A DNA stretch of 64,000 nucleotides, from contig CAZNUW010000003.1 in the NCBI GenBank assembly GCA_964576515.1, forward strand, positions 124,001-188,000, in the 5' to 3' direction. Below, in pieces: positions 1-8,811 of this stretch. The notes beneath the pieces are model-generated. The model was not told the origin of the DNA and did not search any database. It saw only the letters and a program-made list of their open reading frames with translations. Source of the DNA: SHVO01 sp964576515 (lineage in GTDB: Bacteria > Pseudomonadota > Alphaproteobacteria > Rhodospirillales > Rhodospirillaceae). Made by a program: the position numbers and the translations under genes. Position 1 is the first letter of the stretch. Every line of letters starts with the position of its first letter.

Positions 1-738
1 GTCGGCGGCACGAATCTCGTGGCTGCGCGAGATCACAAGATCGCGCAGATGATCCACCCCTTGCGCGGGCAGTTCCGGCGCGGGGATCGCGGGCGGTTCC
101 GCGGGAAGCTGAATTTCAGGGAATGTCGCGGCCAACGTGACGCGCGCCTTCTCAAGCCGCGCGCGCGCATCGGCAAGCTGGGCTTCCGTGAGCGCATGGG
201 CGGCGACGGCCTGATCCAGATCGAGCGGCGCGGCGTCCTTGAGGTCGGTCCGCCGGCGGATCGCATCCACGGCCGACTTCTGCATCTCGACCGCGCGCGT
301 GTCGCTCCGCACCAGTTCGCCCGCTTCCATCCAGTCGTGCCAAAGGTCGGACAACAGCAGCGCGGCGTGGTGACGCGTATCCTCGCGCTCATTTTCGGCG
401 ACCTCGACCCCGAGCGCCCCGGCCTTGCGGTCGAGCAGGAATTTGTTCGGCAGACGAATGGTGCGCGACAGGGTGACGTCGCTTTCCTCGAAGCGGCCTT
501 CGCGCTCGATGTCCCGCTTGGCGTAAGACCCGGAGAGCGTGAATTCGTACGGGCCGGCGCGCAGCATATCCTCCTCGGACTGCGAGGCCTGGAACCGCGC
601 ACGCGCCGCGGCCACGCCCGGAAAGGCGTCGAGCGCCGTATCGACCTGCGCGTCGGTCGGGAAGGCCGGCGGCAAAGACTGGGCCTGCGCGACGGACACC
701 GCCGCGGACGTCAGCAGGATGGACAAAAAGCGCTTCAT
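1..738 (-). CDS. TolC-family outer-membrane efflux factor, C-terminus beyond the window edge
   Basis: Outer-membrane channel of an RND tripartite metal efflux system (CzcC/CusC-like). 246 codons are visible and the frame runs off the left edge, so roughly the second half is missing. The product begins MKRFLSILLTSAAVSVAQAQ, a clear Sec signal peptide, followed by Ala/Glu/Arg-rich helical sequence typical of the periplasmic barrel of TolC proteins. Its ATG overlaps the TGA of the upstream DUF3240 gene by four bases (735-738), so it is the last gene seen in the adaptor-pump-DUF3240-channel operon. Family placement rests on helical character and on neighbours. The metal specificity is not readable. 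Confidence 0.85.
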   Translation of the reverse strand, partial: MKRFLSILLTSAAVSVAQAQSLPPAFPTDAQVDTALDAFPGVAAARARFQASQSEEDMLRAGPYEFTLSGSYAKRDIEREGRFEESDVTLSRTIRLPNKFLLDRKAGALGVEVAENEREDTRHHAALLLSDLWHDWMEAGELVRSDTRAVEMQKSAVDAIRRRTDLKDAAPLDLDQAVAAHALTEAQLADARARLEKARVTLAATFPEIQLPAEPPAIPAPELPAQGVDHLRDLVISRSHEIRAAD

Positions 739-1046
739 ACGATGCGTCCTTGCGCGATGAGCGGGATCACGCGCCAGCGCACCGGATGGGAACGGCGCGT
801 CGCGGCAACGGCGGCGACGAGCGCGTCAATGCCGTCACGGGGCGCAATCACCTCCACCGCGGCCCGCGCGAGCGTGCCAGTGACCTGTTCGCCGACATTC
901 GCATCGCTGAAGTCGCGCCCGTGTACGACCTCCTGACGCACGTGCACCGGCCGCCCCGCCTCGCGACGGAGCGTTTGCGCGATGGCGTCGGCCTCGATCG
1001 ACGCGCAATAGAATGTGAGCACAACATCATCCATAGGCTCATCCAT
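735..1046 (-). CDS. DUF3240 family protein of an RND metal-efflux operon
   Basis: Small soluble protein of 103 residues without signal peptide. Its length and opening (DDVVLTFYC) fit the DUF3240 family, which recurs beside CzcA/CusA-type pumps. The ferredoxin-like fold and a possible PII-like regulatory role are family inference. The gene overlaps the end of the pump gene by 8 bp and its own stop overlaps the channel gene start as ATGA, so it is translationally embedded between two structural components. A second in-frame ATG at 1034, just after the pump stop, is an equally good start and would give 99 residues. Function is not established. A role in metal sensing or pump modulation is a guess from position. 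Confidence 0.75.
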   Translation of the reverse strand: MDEPMDDVVLTFYCASIEADAIAQTLRREAGRPVHVRQEVVHGRDFSDANVGEQVTGTLARAAVEVIAPRDGIDALVAAVAATRRSHPVRWRVIPLIAQGRIV

Positions 1047-4000
1047 GGGCGGCCCCGGAGACGAGTCCGTCGTCGGGGTTGCTGACGATATCTTCCGGAC
1101 CTTCGCCGAACTTCGCGTAGAGGATGGGAAGGAGGACGAGCGTGAGCAGTGTCGACGTCACAAGGCCGCCGATCACCACAATCGCAAGCGGACGTTGGAT
1201 CTCCGATCCGGGACCGGTCGCGAACAAGAGCGGCACGAGGCCGAAGGCCGTGATGGTGGCGGTCATCAAGACGGGCCGCAAACGTCGTTCGGCCCCAACC
1301 TTCACCGCGTCCAGCAAGGGCAGACCTTCGGCGCGTAGCTGACGGAAATAAGCGACCATGACGAGGCCGTTCAAGACCGCGATGCCGAGGAGCGCGATGA
1401 AACCGACCGACGCGGGGACCGAGAGATATTGGCCGGACGCCCACAAGGACACGATCCCGCCCACCACGGCGAAGGGGATGTTCAACAAGATGAGCACCGA
1501 AGCGCGCAGCGAGCGCAGCGTCACGTAAAGCACGCATAAAATCAGAAGCAGGGCCGCGGGCACCACCAGCATGAGGCGGGCCGACGCGCGCTGCTGGTTC
1601 TCGAACTGGCCGCCCCAGATCATCGTATAACCGGGCGGCAACTGGACTTTCGCGGCGACGGCGGCTTTCGCGTCGTCCACGTAGCCCACAAGATCGCGCC
1701 CGGACACAAAAGCCTGCACCAAGGCGTAGCGCATTCCGTTCTCGTGATTGATGCGAACCGGGCCCTCCACCTTCGCGACGCTGGCCATATCGCTGACGCG
1801 CGCGATCGTACCGTCACCGGTGCGAAGTTGCAGATCGGAGAACATCGCAGGATCATCGCGGACCTCGTCGCCGCCGCGGATCAGGACCGGAACGCGCGCC
1901 TGGCCTTCAACGATGACGCCGGCGTCGATGCCTTCCACCTGAGCCCGTAAGGAATCCACCAGCGTATCGATCGGCATCCCGAAGCGCCCGGCCGCGGCCC
2001 GGTCCAGACCGAGTTCCAGATAGTCGAGGGTATCGTTGGACGCCGTCAGCACCTCCGATGCGCCCGACACGCCGGACAGGACGGCTTGCAATTGCCCGGA
2101 GAGATCCGAGAGCGTCTGGAGATCCGGTCCAAAAATCTTCACGGCGAGATCGCCGCGCGCGCCCGTGAGCATCTCGGAGACGCGCATTTCGATGGGTTGG
2201 GTGAAGGACGCGTCCATCCCAGGCAGCGTCTCCATTACCTTGCGCAGCTCGTCGACGACGAAATCCTTGTCGCCGCGCCACTCGTCGGACGGCTTGAGGA
2301 CCATGAACACGTCGGTTTCATTGAATCCCATCGGGTCGAGGCCGATTTCGTCGGAGCCCATGCGCGCGATGAGTTGGGTGACTTCCGGCACCGCCTTCAT
2401 GATGGCGGACTGCACCGTAAGGTCCGTCTCCGCCGAGGTCGCGAGATTCACCGACGGCAGCTTCGCCGTCTGCATGACGACGCTGCCTTCGTCCATGGAC
2501 GGCATGAACGTCTTGCCGATCAGGAGATACGCGACGACCGCCGCGGCGAGACCAGCGCCGGAACCGATATAGACGCGGCGCGGCGCGGCGAAGGACGCCG
2601 CCAAGAGGCGGCGGTAGAGCGGCGTGATTTTACGCATGAGCCAGGGTTCGCCGTGACCGCCCTTGAGCGCGTAGGACGACAGCACCGGCACCAAGCTGAG
2701 CGCAACCAGCAACGATCCGGCCAGCGCGAAGACGATCGTGAGCGCCACCGGCGAGAAGAGTTTTCCCTCGAGGCCTTCCAGTGACAGAAGAGGCAGGAAC
2801 ACGAGCGCGATGATCGTGATACCCGCCGAGACAGGCACGATCACCTCGGCGACGGACCGGAAGACGACGTTGAGGCGCGGGTGTTCGCCTTTCTGTTCAT
2901 GACTCAGGCGCTCGACCACGTTCTCGACCACCACCACGGCGCCGTCGACCAGCATCCCGATGGCGATGGCCAGGCCGCCGAGGCTCATGAGGTTGGCCGA
3001 CAACCCCGTCGCGCCCATGAGTAGGAAGGTGATGAGCGCCGCCATGGGCAGCGTGGTTGCGACGATCGCGGCCGCCCGCCAGTCGCCCAGGAAAATAATG
3101 AGCAAAACGACAACCAGAATCGAAGCTTCGATCAGCGCGCGCTCGACCGTGAAGACCGCGCGCGTGATGAGATCGGAGCGGTCATAGAACACATTGAGTT
3201 CGGTTCCGGCCGGCAACGCCGGCTGAAGCGCCGTCATCCGGGCGCGCAGACCCTCGACGACCTGGCGGGCATCGGATCCGCGCAGCGAGACGACAAGCCC
3301 CTGCACAGCTTCGCCCTTGCCATCCTTGGTGACCGCACCGTAGCGCGTGAGGCTACCGGTGCTGACCTCCGCAACGTCGCGCACGCGAATGAGGCTGCCG
3401 TCGCGCGTGGAGATCACGATGTTCTCAAGATCGGCGGTGGTCCGCGCGGCGCCGACGGCGCGCACGATCAAGGCTTCCTCGCCCTCGTTCAGGCGGCCGG
3501 CGCCGTCGTTGCGATTTCCGCGTTCGACGGCGTCACGCAGATCGTCATAGGTAAGGCCGATGGCCGTCAGCGCCGCGGGATTGGGTCTGATCTCGAAGGT
3601 TTTGACGAGACCGCCGAGGGCGTTGACGTCGGCGACGCCGGGCACGGTCCTGAGCGCGGGGCGGATCGTCCAATCGAGGAGCGTGCGCTTTTCGGTCAGC
3701 GACAGCGGCCCTTCGATGGTGAACATGAACATTTCGGAGAGCGGCGTCGACGCCGGCGCCAAACCGCCCTCGACCGTTTCGGGCATATCGCCCATCACGC
3801 CCGCTAGGCGTTCGCTGACCTGCGTGCGCGCCCAATAGATGTCCGTGCCGTCTTCAAAGTCGATGGTGATGTCGGCGATGGCGTATTTCGCCATGGAGCG
3901 CAGCACCGTCTGACGCGGAATACCGAGCATTTCCATTTCGATGGGCGCGATGACGCGGGTTTCGACCTCCTCCGGCGTCATGCCCGGCGCCTTCAGGATG

Positions 4001-4146
4001 ATCTTCACCTGCGTCTGGGCGATATCGGGGTAGGCGTCCACCGGCAGGCGCATGAAGGACCACGCCCCCAGCCCGCCGACGATCACCGTGAGGATCAGCA
4101 CGAACAGCCGCGACGAAAGGGAAATCTCGACAAGCTTGCGGAGCAT
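1039..4146 (-). CDS. Heavy-metal efflux RND pump (CzcA/CusA family)
   Basis: Inner-membrane proton-driven pump of 1035 residues, the normal RND length. The N-terminus has TM1 (about 13-33) followed by VDAYPDIA, the usual HME-RND opening. The TM4 signature around 390-409 reads AIAIGMLVDGAVVVVEN, with D401 and E408 in the proton relay. The position of the first Asp of the CzcA DFG motif is occupied by a non-acidic residue, as in CusA-like and other non-CzcA subgroups, so the substrate may be monovalent ions or another group. Twelve hydrophobic segments in two blocks with large periplasmic loops are visible. The gene follows the adaptor by 14 bp. Call as a metal RND pump is firm; the metal is not. 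Confidence 0.93.
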   Translation of the reverse strand: MLRKLVEISLSSRLFVLILTVIVGGLGAWSFMRLPVDAYPDIAQTQVKIILKAPGMTPEEVETRVIAPIEMEMLGIPRQTVLRSMAKYAIADITIDFEDGTDIYWARTQVSERLAGVMGDMPETVEGGLAPASTPLSEMFMFTIEGPLSLTEKRTLLDWTIRPALRTVPGVADVNALGGLVKTFEIRPNPAALTAIGLTYDDLRDAVERGNRNDGAGRLNEGEEALIVRAVGAARTTADLENIVISTRDGSLIRVRDVAEVSTGSLTRYGAVTKDGKGEAVQGLVVSLRGSDARQVVEGLRARMTALQPALPAGTELNVFYDRSDLITRAVFTVERALIEASILVVVLLIIFLGDWRAAAIVATTLPMAALITFLLMGATGLSANLMSLGGLAIAIGMLVDGAVVVVENVVERLSHEQKGEHPRLNVVFRSVAEVIVPVSAGITIIALVFLPLLSLEGLEGKLFSPVALTIVFALAGSLLVALSLVPVLSSYALKGGHGEPWLMRKITPLYRRLLAASFAAPRRVYIGSGAGLAAAVVAYLLIGKTFMPSMDEGSVVMQTAKLPSVNLATSAETDLTVQSAIMKAVPEVTQLIARMGSDEIGLDPMGFNETDVFMVLKPSDEWRGDKDFVVDELRKVMETLPGMDASFTQPIEMRVSEMLTGARGDLAVKIFGPDLQTLSDLSGQLQAVLSGVSGASEVLTASNDTLDYLELGLDRAAAGRFGMPIDTLVDSLRAQVEGIDAGVIVEGQARVPVLIRGGDEVRDDPAMFSDLQLRTGDGTIARVSDMASVAKVEGPVRINHENGMRYALVQAFVSGRDLVGYVDDAKAAVAAKVQLPPGYTMIWGGQFENQQRASARLMLVVPAALLLILCVLYVTLRSLRASVLILLNIPFAVVGGIVSLWASGQYLSVPASVGFIALLGIAVLNGLVMVAYFRQLRAEGLPLLDAVKVGAERRLRPVLMTATITAFGLVPLLFATGPGSEIQRPLAIVVIGGLVTSTLLTLVLLPILYAKFGEGPEDIVSNPDDGLVSGAAHG

Positions 4147-4160
4147 GGATCGGCGCGCCT

Positions 4161-5225
4161 TTACTTCGCGAGCACGAGCGATTTCAGTTCGCTGAGATTG
4201 GACACGGCCACCTGTTCGCCCGCCTTGAGGCCTTTGAGGATCACGGCGTGATCGCCCGCGGGCGGCGCGGCTTCGACCTGACGCGCCTCCACGCCGCCCG
4301 AAGTCCGTACGAATATGGTGGCCGCACCGCCGATCTCGGCGAGCGCCGCCCGGGGAACACGCACCGCCCCTTGCGCGGCGTCGGCGTAAATGGCGGCCGT
4401 CGCGGTGCCGCCCGACACAAGACCTTTTGCATTCAAGAGCTCGGCCTTCAACGCCGCCGAGCGCGTTTCCGGCTGGACCACGCGGCCCACGGAGGTCACG
4501 CGCCCCTCGAATTTCCCGTCGACGAGGACGCGCATGCCGACCGCGATGCGTCCGATAAGATGTTCAGGCGCTTGCGCGCGCGCTTCAAGCCGGTCGATCG
4601 CATCGACGACGAAGGCCGCGCTCATGCCGTCGACGGGCGCGCCGGTTTCGATCCGCGAGGCGGCGACGACCCCGTCGATCGGCGCCGTCAATGTATAGGT
4701 GCCCTTCGCGCCGTCCGCCTTGACGGCTTCGGCCATGCGCGACTTCTCGTCCGCTTCGGCGCGCGCCTCGGTGTGCGCGGCCCGTGCTTCCTCGGCCTTC
4801 GCATCGGCGACAATGCCTTCCTTGGCGAGCAGCGTCTGCCGGTCGGCGTTGGCTTCGGCGACCGCGAGACGCGCGCGCGCCTGCGCAAGTTCGGCGCCGA
4901 GCGTCAGAATTTCGCGGCTGGCGATGACGGCGAGCGGCTGGCCGCGGCGCACAGCATCGCCTTCGACCGCCAGCGTCTGGAGCACCGTTCCGGGATAAGT
5001 GGCGGCGACCGCGATCCGCGCATTGGGCGGCGGCGCGATCACCGCGGGGAGTGTGGCGAGGACGTACTTCTGCACGCCCTCGGCCGGTGCAAATTGGAGA
5101 CGTAGGCCTTCAATTTGCGCCGGAGTGAGTTCAAGGAGGCCGGTGCTTGGGGGCTGGGGCGTCGCTTGAACCGCACTCCACATCAGGGTGGCCGCCGTCG
5201 CGACCGTGATCATCTTCCATGTCAT
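4161..5225 (-). CDS. RND periplasmic adaptor (CzcB/CusB, HlyD-like)
   Basis: Membrane-fusion protein linking the pump to the outer-membrane channel. I place the start at the ATG at 5225 because MTWKMITVATAATLMWSAVQA is a good signal peptide. An upstream TTG at 5255 would add ten residues that look unlike one. From this start it has 354 residues. Lipoyl/barrel-sandwich halves flank an Ala/Glu/Arg-rich coiled-coil hairpin around residues 110-165, and a beta-barrel with a GGTATAAIYA-like strand lies in the C-terminal third. No Cys/Met/His-rich metal-binding N-terminus is evident. It is the first gene of the operon, divergent from the response regulator, and the phased CTGACA repeats just upstream probably control it. 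Confidence 0.9.
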   Translation of the reverse strand: MTWKMITVATAATLMWSAVQATPQPPSTGLLELTPAQIEGLRLQFAPAEGVQKYVLATLPAVIAPPPNARIAVAATYPGTVLQTLAVEGDAVRRGQPLAVIASREILTLGAELAQARARLAVAEANADRQTLLAKEGIVADAKAEEARAAHTEARAEADEKSRMAEAVKADGAKGTYTLTAPIDGVVAASRIETGAPVDGMSAAFVVDAIDRLEARAQAPEHLIGRIAVGMRVLVDGKFEGRVTSVGRVVQPETRSAALKAELLNAKGLVSGGTATAAIYADAAQGAVRVPRAALAEIGGAATIFVRTSGGVEARQVEAAPPAGDHAVILKGLKAGEQVAVSNLSELKSLVLAK

Positions 5226-5248
5226 GGAAAAGTTATAGCGGAGCGATG

Positions 5249-5288
5249 CTGACAACCGCCTGACACGGATTCTGACAAAAGACTGACA
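5249..5288. promoter_or_regulatory. Four helically phased CTGACA direct repeats, likely response-regulator operator
   Basis: CTGACA occurs at 5249, 5260, 5272 and 5283, that is at spacings of 11, 12 and 11 bases, in the 109-bp gap between the divergent adaptor and response-regulator genes. OmpR/PhoB-family regulators bind tandem direct repeats with about 11-bp spacing, so this reads as two adjacent dimer sites for the regulator encoded at 5335-5988. Its position allows control of both transcription units. The repeat and spacing are seen directly; the ligand protein is inferred. Confidence 0.65.
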
Positions 5289-5334
5289 ATGTCCGCCCTT
5301 CTGTCACAGGTGCGATTCAGTGTAACTGTGAGCC

Positions 5335-5988
5335 ATGCGCATCCTTGTCGTGGAAGACGAAGCCGAGCTGGCGACGCGCCTGGTGAGCAAACTCACGCAG
5401 GAGGGGATGACGTGCGAGTGGGTCGCCTCGGCAGAGGACGCGAAGTTGCTCGCCGCGGACACGTTCAACGCGCTTGTGATCGACCTGGGCCTGCCGGGCG
5501 CGGGCGGCCTCGATCTGATTAGAACCGTGCGCGGGAAAGGCGTCGCGACGCCGATCCTGGTGCTGACGGCGCGCAGCAGTTGGCAGGAAAAGGTGGAAGC
5601 GCTGAACGCGGGCGCCGACGACTATCTTGTGAAGCCGGCGCATGTGGAGGAATTGCTGGCCCGCGTGCGCGCGCTGGCGCGCCGGGCCGCCGGACAGGTC
5701 CAGCAGCGCCTTGCCTGCGGCGCGCTGGAACTCGACCCTTCCGCGAAGCTGGTGTACCTGAATGGCGATCTGGTCAGCCTGACCAGCAACGAGTTCCGGC
5801 TGCTGTCGCTGTTCATGTATAAGCCGAACCAGACGTTCGCGCTGAACGAGATTCTCGATCACCTGTATTCCCTGGATCAGGATCGTGACCGCAATGCGGT
5901 GGAAGTTCTGATCGGCCGTCTGCGGCGCAAGATCGGTCGCGAGCACATCGTCAACGTGCGCGGCCTTGGCTACCGGCTTCTGGCGTGA
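5335..5988 (+). CDS. OmpR/PhoB-family response regulator (PhoP-like)
   Basis: DNA-binding response regulator of 217 residues. The receiver domain has the acidic pocket E7/D8/E9, phosphoacceptor D50 (in VIDLGLPG), T78 and K100 (LVKP). The stretch WQEKVEALNAGADDY resembles PhoP of the PhoPQ system rather than CusR/CopR. The C-terminal winged helix (about 125-217) ends in VRGLGYRLL, standard for this class. It is immediately followed by its sensor kinase after a 4-bp gap and diverges from the metal-efflux operon, which it most likely regulates together with itself through the CTGACA repeats. The signal could be metal or divalent cation; this is inference from context. Confidence 0.93.
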   Translation: MRILVVEDEAELATRLVSKLTQEGMTCEWVASAEDAKLLAADTFNALVIDLGLPGAGGLDLIRTVRGKGVATPILVLTARSSWQEKVEALNAGADDYLVKPAHVEELLARVRALARRAAGQVQQRLACGALELDPSAKLVYLNGDLVSLTSNEFRLLSLFMYKPNQTFALNEILDHLYSLDQDRDRNAVEVLIGRLRRKIGREHIVNVRGLGYRLLA

Positions 5989-5992
5989 CCCC

Positions 5993-7354
5993 ATGACGCT
6001 CCTGCCGCAATTCAAGAGTTTAAGGGTCCGCTTCCTGTTCGCCGCAGTGATGTGGGTGAGCATCGCCACCGCGGTTGCCGGTGTGGTGATCTCGCACCTC
6101 TATCGCACGCACTTGACGCAACAGTTCCACAACGAACTGGATATCCACCTCGTCGAACTGGTGCGGCTGTCGGAAACGGACGCCGGCGGCAATCCGACCC
6201 TGGACCGCCCGCTGTCCGACCCGCGCTTTCAGATGACCGGCAGCGGCCTGTACTGGCAGATCGAACGCACGGGCTATCAAACCCTGAAATCGTCGACACT
6301 GGGCGACAAGAGCCTGCATGGAAGGCTTTCCAATACGGTGCAGGAACAAAGCGCCTGGACCGACGGCCCGTTCGGCGAAGTCCTGCAATGCGGGATCGCC
6401 GCGCCCTCGCGCGACGGCGGGCCGCCGCTGCAGTTCACGATCGCCGCAGACCGCCGCGTGCTGGAAGCCATCATCGTCACCTTCAACCGCGACCTCGCCG
6501 CGTCGCTCGCCGTCTTCGCGGCGCTGATGCTGATCGGGGCCATGCTCCAAACGAAGTACGGCCTTCAGCCGGCACAGCGGATCGCCGACGACATCGAGCG
6601 CCTGCGCCGCGGCGCGATGCCCCGCCTGTCGTCGGACGCGCCCGAGGAATTCAGCGGCATCGTCAACCGCCTGAACGCACTGCTCGATAATCAAGCGGCC
6701 TTGGTGCAACGCGCGCGCGTCGAAACCGGGAACCTCGCCCACGGCCTGCGCACACCGCTGGCGCTCATCAGCGACGAAGCCGATCAATTGAATAGGCAGG
6801 GGCACGAAGACGCGGGCGCCTTCATCCAGGCGCAATGCCGCAAGATCAGCCGCCACGTCGCCTATCACATGATGCGGGCGCGGGCGGCCGGAACGCGCAT
6901 GACGGGTCTTGCGGCCAACATCCATGACGTCGTGCAATCCATCGTCGGCGCCATGCAGCGTCTGCACGCCGCACGCCAACTGACCTTCGTGGTGGACATT
7001 CCCGTCGACCTGACCGTGAACTCCGATGAAGGCGATCTGTCGGAGATTCTATCGAACCTGATCGACAACGCGTGCAAATGGGCGCGCGGACACATTCGCA
7101 TCTCGGCGCGTCTGATCGCCGGCAACATCGTCATCGACGTGACGGACGACGGGCCGGGGATCGCAGACGACATGCGCGACAAGGTGTTCGACGTGGGCGC
7201 GCGCCTCGACGAGGATAAAGCCGGAAGCGGCCTGGGCCTGGCCATCGCCCGAGACCTCGCGCGCCTTTACGGCGGCGACCTGGAATTGACCAACGCGTCC
7301 GCCGACGGCCTCGTTGCCCGGTTGCGCCTGCCCGACGTGAGCGACGCGGGATAA
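5993..7354 (+). CDS. Sensor histidine kinase (PhoQ-like)
   Basis: Membrane sensor of 453 residues. The start is taken at the ATG at 5993, four bases after the regulator stop. An in-frame codon at 5966 would overlap the regulator and add nine unlikely residues. TM1 lies about 12-33, a periplasmic domain of about 130 residues follows, then TM2 (about 165-185) and a HAMP-like linker. The H-box is NLAHGLRTPLALI with H250, a PhoQ-type version. The N-box (LIDNACKWARG), G1 (DDGPGI) and G2 (GSGLGLAIA) are intact. It presumably phosphorylates the preceding regulator. The periplasmic domain shows no obvious Cys/His/Met metal cluster, so the stimulus is open. Confidence 0.92.
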   Translation: MTLLPQFKSLRVRFLFAAVMWVSIATAVAGVVISHLYRTHLTQQFHNELDIHLVELVRLSETDAGGNPTLDRPLSDPRFQMTGSGLYWQIERTGYQTLKSSTLGDKSLHGRLSNTVQEQSAWTDGPFGEVLQCGIAAPSRDGGPPLQFTIAADRRVLEAIIVTFNRDLAASLAVFAALMLIGAMLQTKYGLQPAQRIADDIERLRRGAMPRLSSDAPEEFSGIVNRLNALLDNQAALVQRARVETGNLAHGLRTPLALISDEADQLNRQGHEDAGAFIQAQCRKISRHVAYHMMRARAAGTRMTGLAANIHDVVQSIVGAMQRLHAARQLTFVVDIPVDLTVNSDEGDLSEILSNLIDNACKWARGHIRISARLIAGNIVIDVTDDGPGIADDMRDKVFDVGARLDEDKAGSGLGLAIARDLARLYGGDLELTNASADGLVARLRLPDVSDAG

Positions 7355-7444
7355 CCCGCGTTCGCCTTGGCGGCGGACCGAATCATCACTTCGCGTTTGT
7401 TGAGATCGAACGGAATCGACCGACGTTGGAACGATTCATTGTTT

Positions 7445-7492
7445 GAGCATGTGCTTATCGGAAAACCGCGCACACTTTTCCGGAACATGCTC
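7445..7492. repeat. Rhizobiales-type GAGCATGT...ACATGCTC palindromic element
   Basis: Within the 176-bp gap 7355-7530 lies a 48-bp imperfect palindrome. Outer arms GAGCATGT (7445-7452) and ACATGCTC (7485-7492) enclose a second complementary pair GGAAAA/TTTTCC. An element with this layout and wording is scattered in intergenic regions of Bradyrhizobium, Methylobacterium and related Alphaproteobacteria. The flanking text GGAATCGACCGACGTTGGAACGATTC (7415-7440 approximately) often accompanies it. It can fold into a stem and may act as a terminator for the kinase transcript or simply be a dispersed repeat. Confidence 0.7.
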
Positions 7493-7530
7493 TAGACTAC
7501 CGCCGTCACTGCACTCGGGGAGGGGGACTG

Positions 7531-8811
7531 ATGACGGACGCCGCGCCCATGGATGCCGCCGCGACGAACGCCGTGCGCAAAGCCGCATGGCGCCTGATCC
7601 CCCTGCTCTGCGTCGCCTATATCGTCAGTTATATCGACCGCACCAACGTGGGCTTCGCGGCGCTGACGATGAACCCCGATCTCGGCCTCACCGCCCAACA
7701 GTTCGGCTTCGCCGCCGGGATGTTCTTTGTCGGCTATTGCCTGTTTGAACTGCCGAGCAACATCGCGTTGCAAAAATTCGGCGCACGGCGGTGGCTGGCG
7801 CGCATCATGGTGACCTGGGGTCTGGCGGCGGCCGGCACCGCCTTCGCGACCGGGCCCGTCAGCTATAGCGTGATCCGGTTCATCACCGGCGTCGCGGAAG
7901 CGGGTTTCTATCCGGGCGCGATCTTCTATATCGCCACCTGGTTCCCGGTGGCGGTGCGCGGGCGCATTCTGGCGTGGTTCGTGGTGGCGGTGCCGTTGTC
8001 GTCGGTCATCAGCGGGCCGGTATCGACCGCGCTCTTGGAAATGAATGGGATCGCGGGCCTGGCTGGCTGGCAATGGCTGTTCATCATCGAGGGGCTTCCC
8101 GCCTGTCTCTTGGGTGTCGTCACACTCTATATGTTGGCGGACCGGCCGGAGGATGCGCGCTGGCTGACGGACGACGAGAAGAAGGCCTTACGCGCGCAGT
8201 TGGATGCGGAAGCCCACCCCAGCACAAAGAAAGACCTGAGGTCGGCGCTGCTGGATGTCCGCGTCCTGATCCTGTCTGTCGCGTACTTCTTCTTCGTCAC
8301 AGGCTCGATCGGAGTCAGCATCTGGCTGCCGCAGATCTTGCGGCCGTATGGCCTGTCGAATCTTGAAATCGGATTCATCTCGGCCATTCCCTACATCGTG
8401 GGCTCGATCGCGCTGATCCTTTGGTCGCACCTGCTCGATCGTTCACGGAAATATCTGAAGAACTATGTGATCGGATGCCTCGTCTCGAGCCTCGGATTCC
8501 TGCTGTCGGTGATCTTCGATTCCCTGTGGCTCGCGGTGGCGGGCGTGTCCGTCGCGTTGATCGGCATGAGCGGGGCGCGGCCCGCGATTTTCTGCATCCC
8601 GCCCCGGTTCTTGACCGGCGCGGCCGCCGCGGGCGGGATCGCCCTCATCAATTCGTTCGGAAATCTCGGCGGCTTCCTGGGGCCGTTCGTGATCGGCTGG
8701 CTGCGTGAAACGACGGGTGGTTTCACCGCCGCGCTCTATTTCTTAGCCGCTTCGATGGCCTTGTCCGCGCTGCTGGCGCTGGCCGCCGGCGCGGTCAAGA
8801 CGAAGGACTAG
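7531..8811 (+). CDS. MFS transporter, anion:cation symporter (ACS) family
   Basis: Twelve-helix inner-membrane carrier of 426 residues. The signature YIDRTNVGFAAL after TM1, and the loop RWLARIMVTWG, place it with the ACS/phthalate-galactonate-tartrate permease family that imports organic anions with protons. A purine-rich ribosome site (GGGGAGGGGG) precedes the ATG. Its stop codon shares the palindrome CTAG (8808-8811) with the convergent dehydratase. The adjacent sugar-acid-type dehydratase suggests the cargo is an aldonate or related hydroxy acid, but the substrate is not readable from sequence. Confidence 0.88.
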   Translation: MTDAAPMDAAATNAVRKAAWRLIPLLCVAYIVSYIDRTNVGFAALTMNPDLGLTAQQFGFAAGMFFVGYCLFELPSNIALQKFGARRWLARIMVTWGLAAAGTAFATGPVSYSVIRFITGVAEAGFYPGAIFYIATWFPVAVRGRILAWFVVAVPLSSVISGPVSTALLEMNGIAGLAGWQWLFIIEGLPACLLGVVTLYMLADRPEDARWLTDDEKKALRAQLDAEAHPSTKKDLRSALLDVRVLILSVAYFFFVTGSIGVSIWLPQILRPYGLSNLEIGFISAIPYIVGSIALILWSHLLDRSRKYLKNYVIGCLVSSLGFLLSVIFDSLWLAVAGVSVALIGMSGARPAIFCIPPRFLTGAAAAGGIALINSFGNLGGFLGPFVIGWLRETTGGFTAALYFLAASMALSALLALAAGAVKTKD

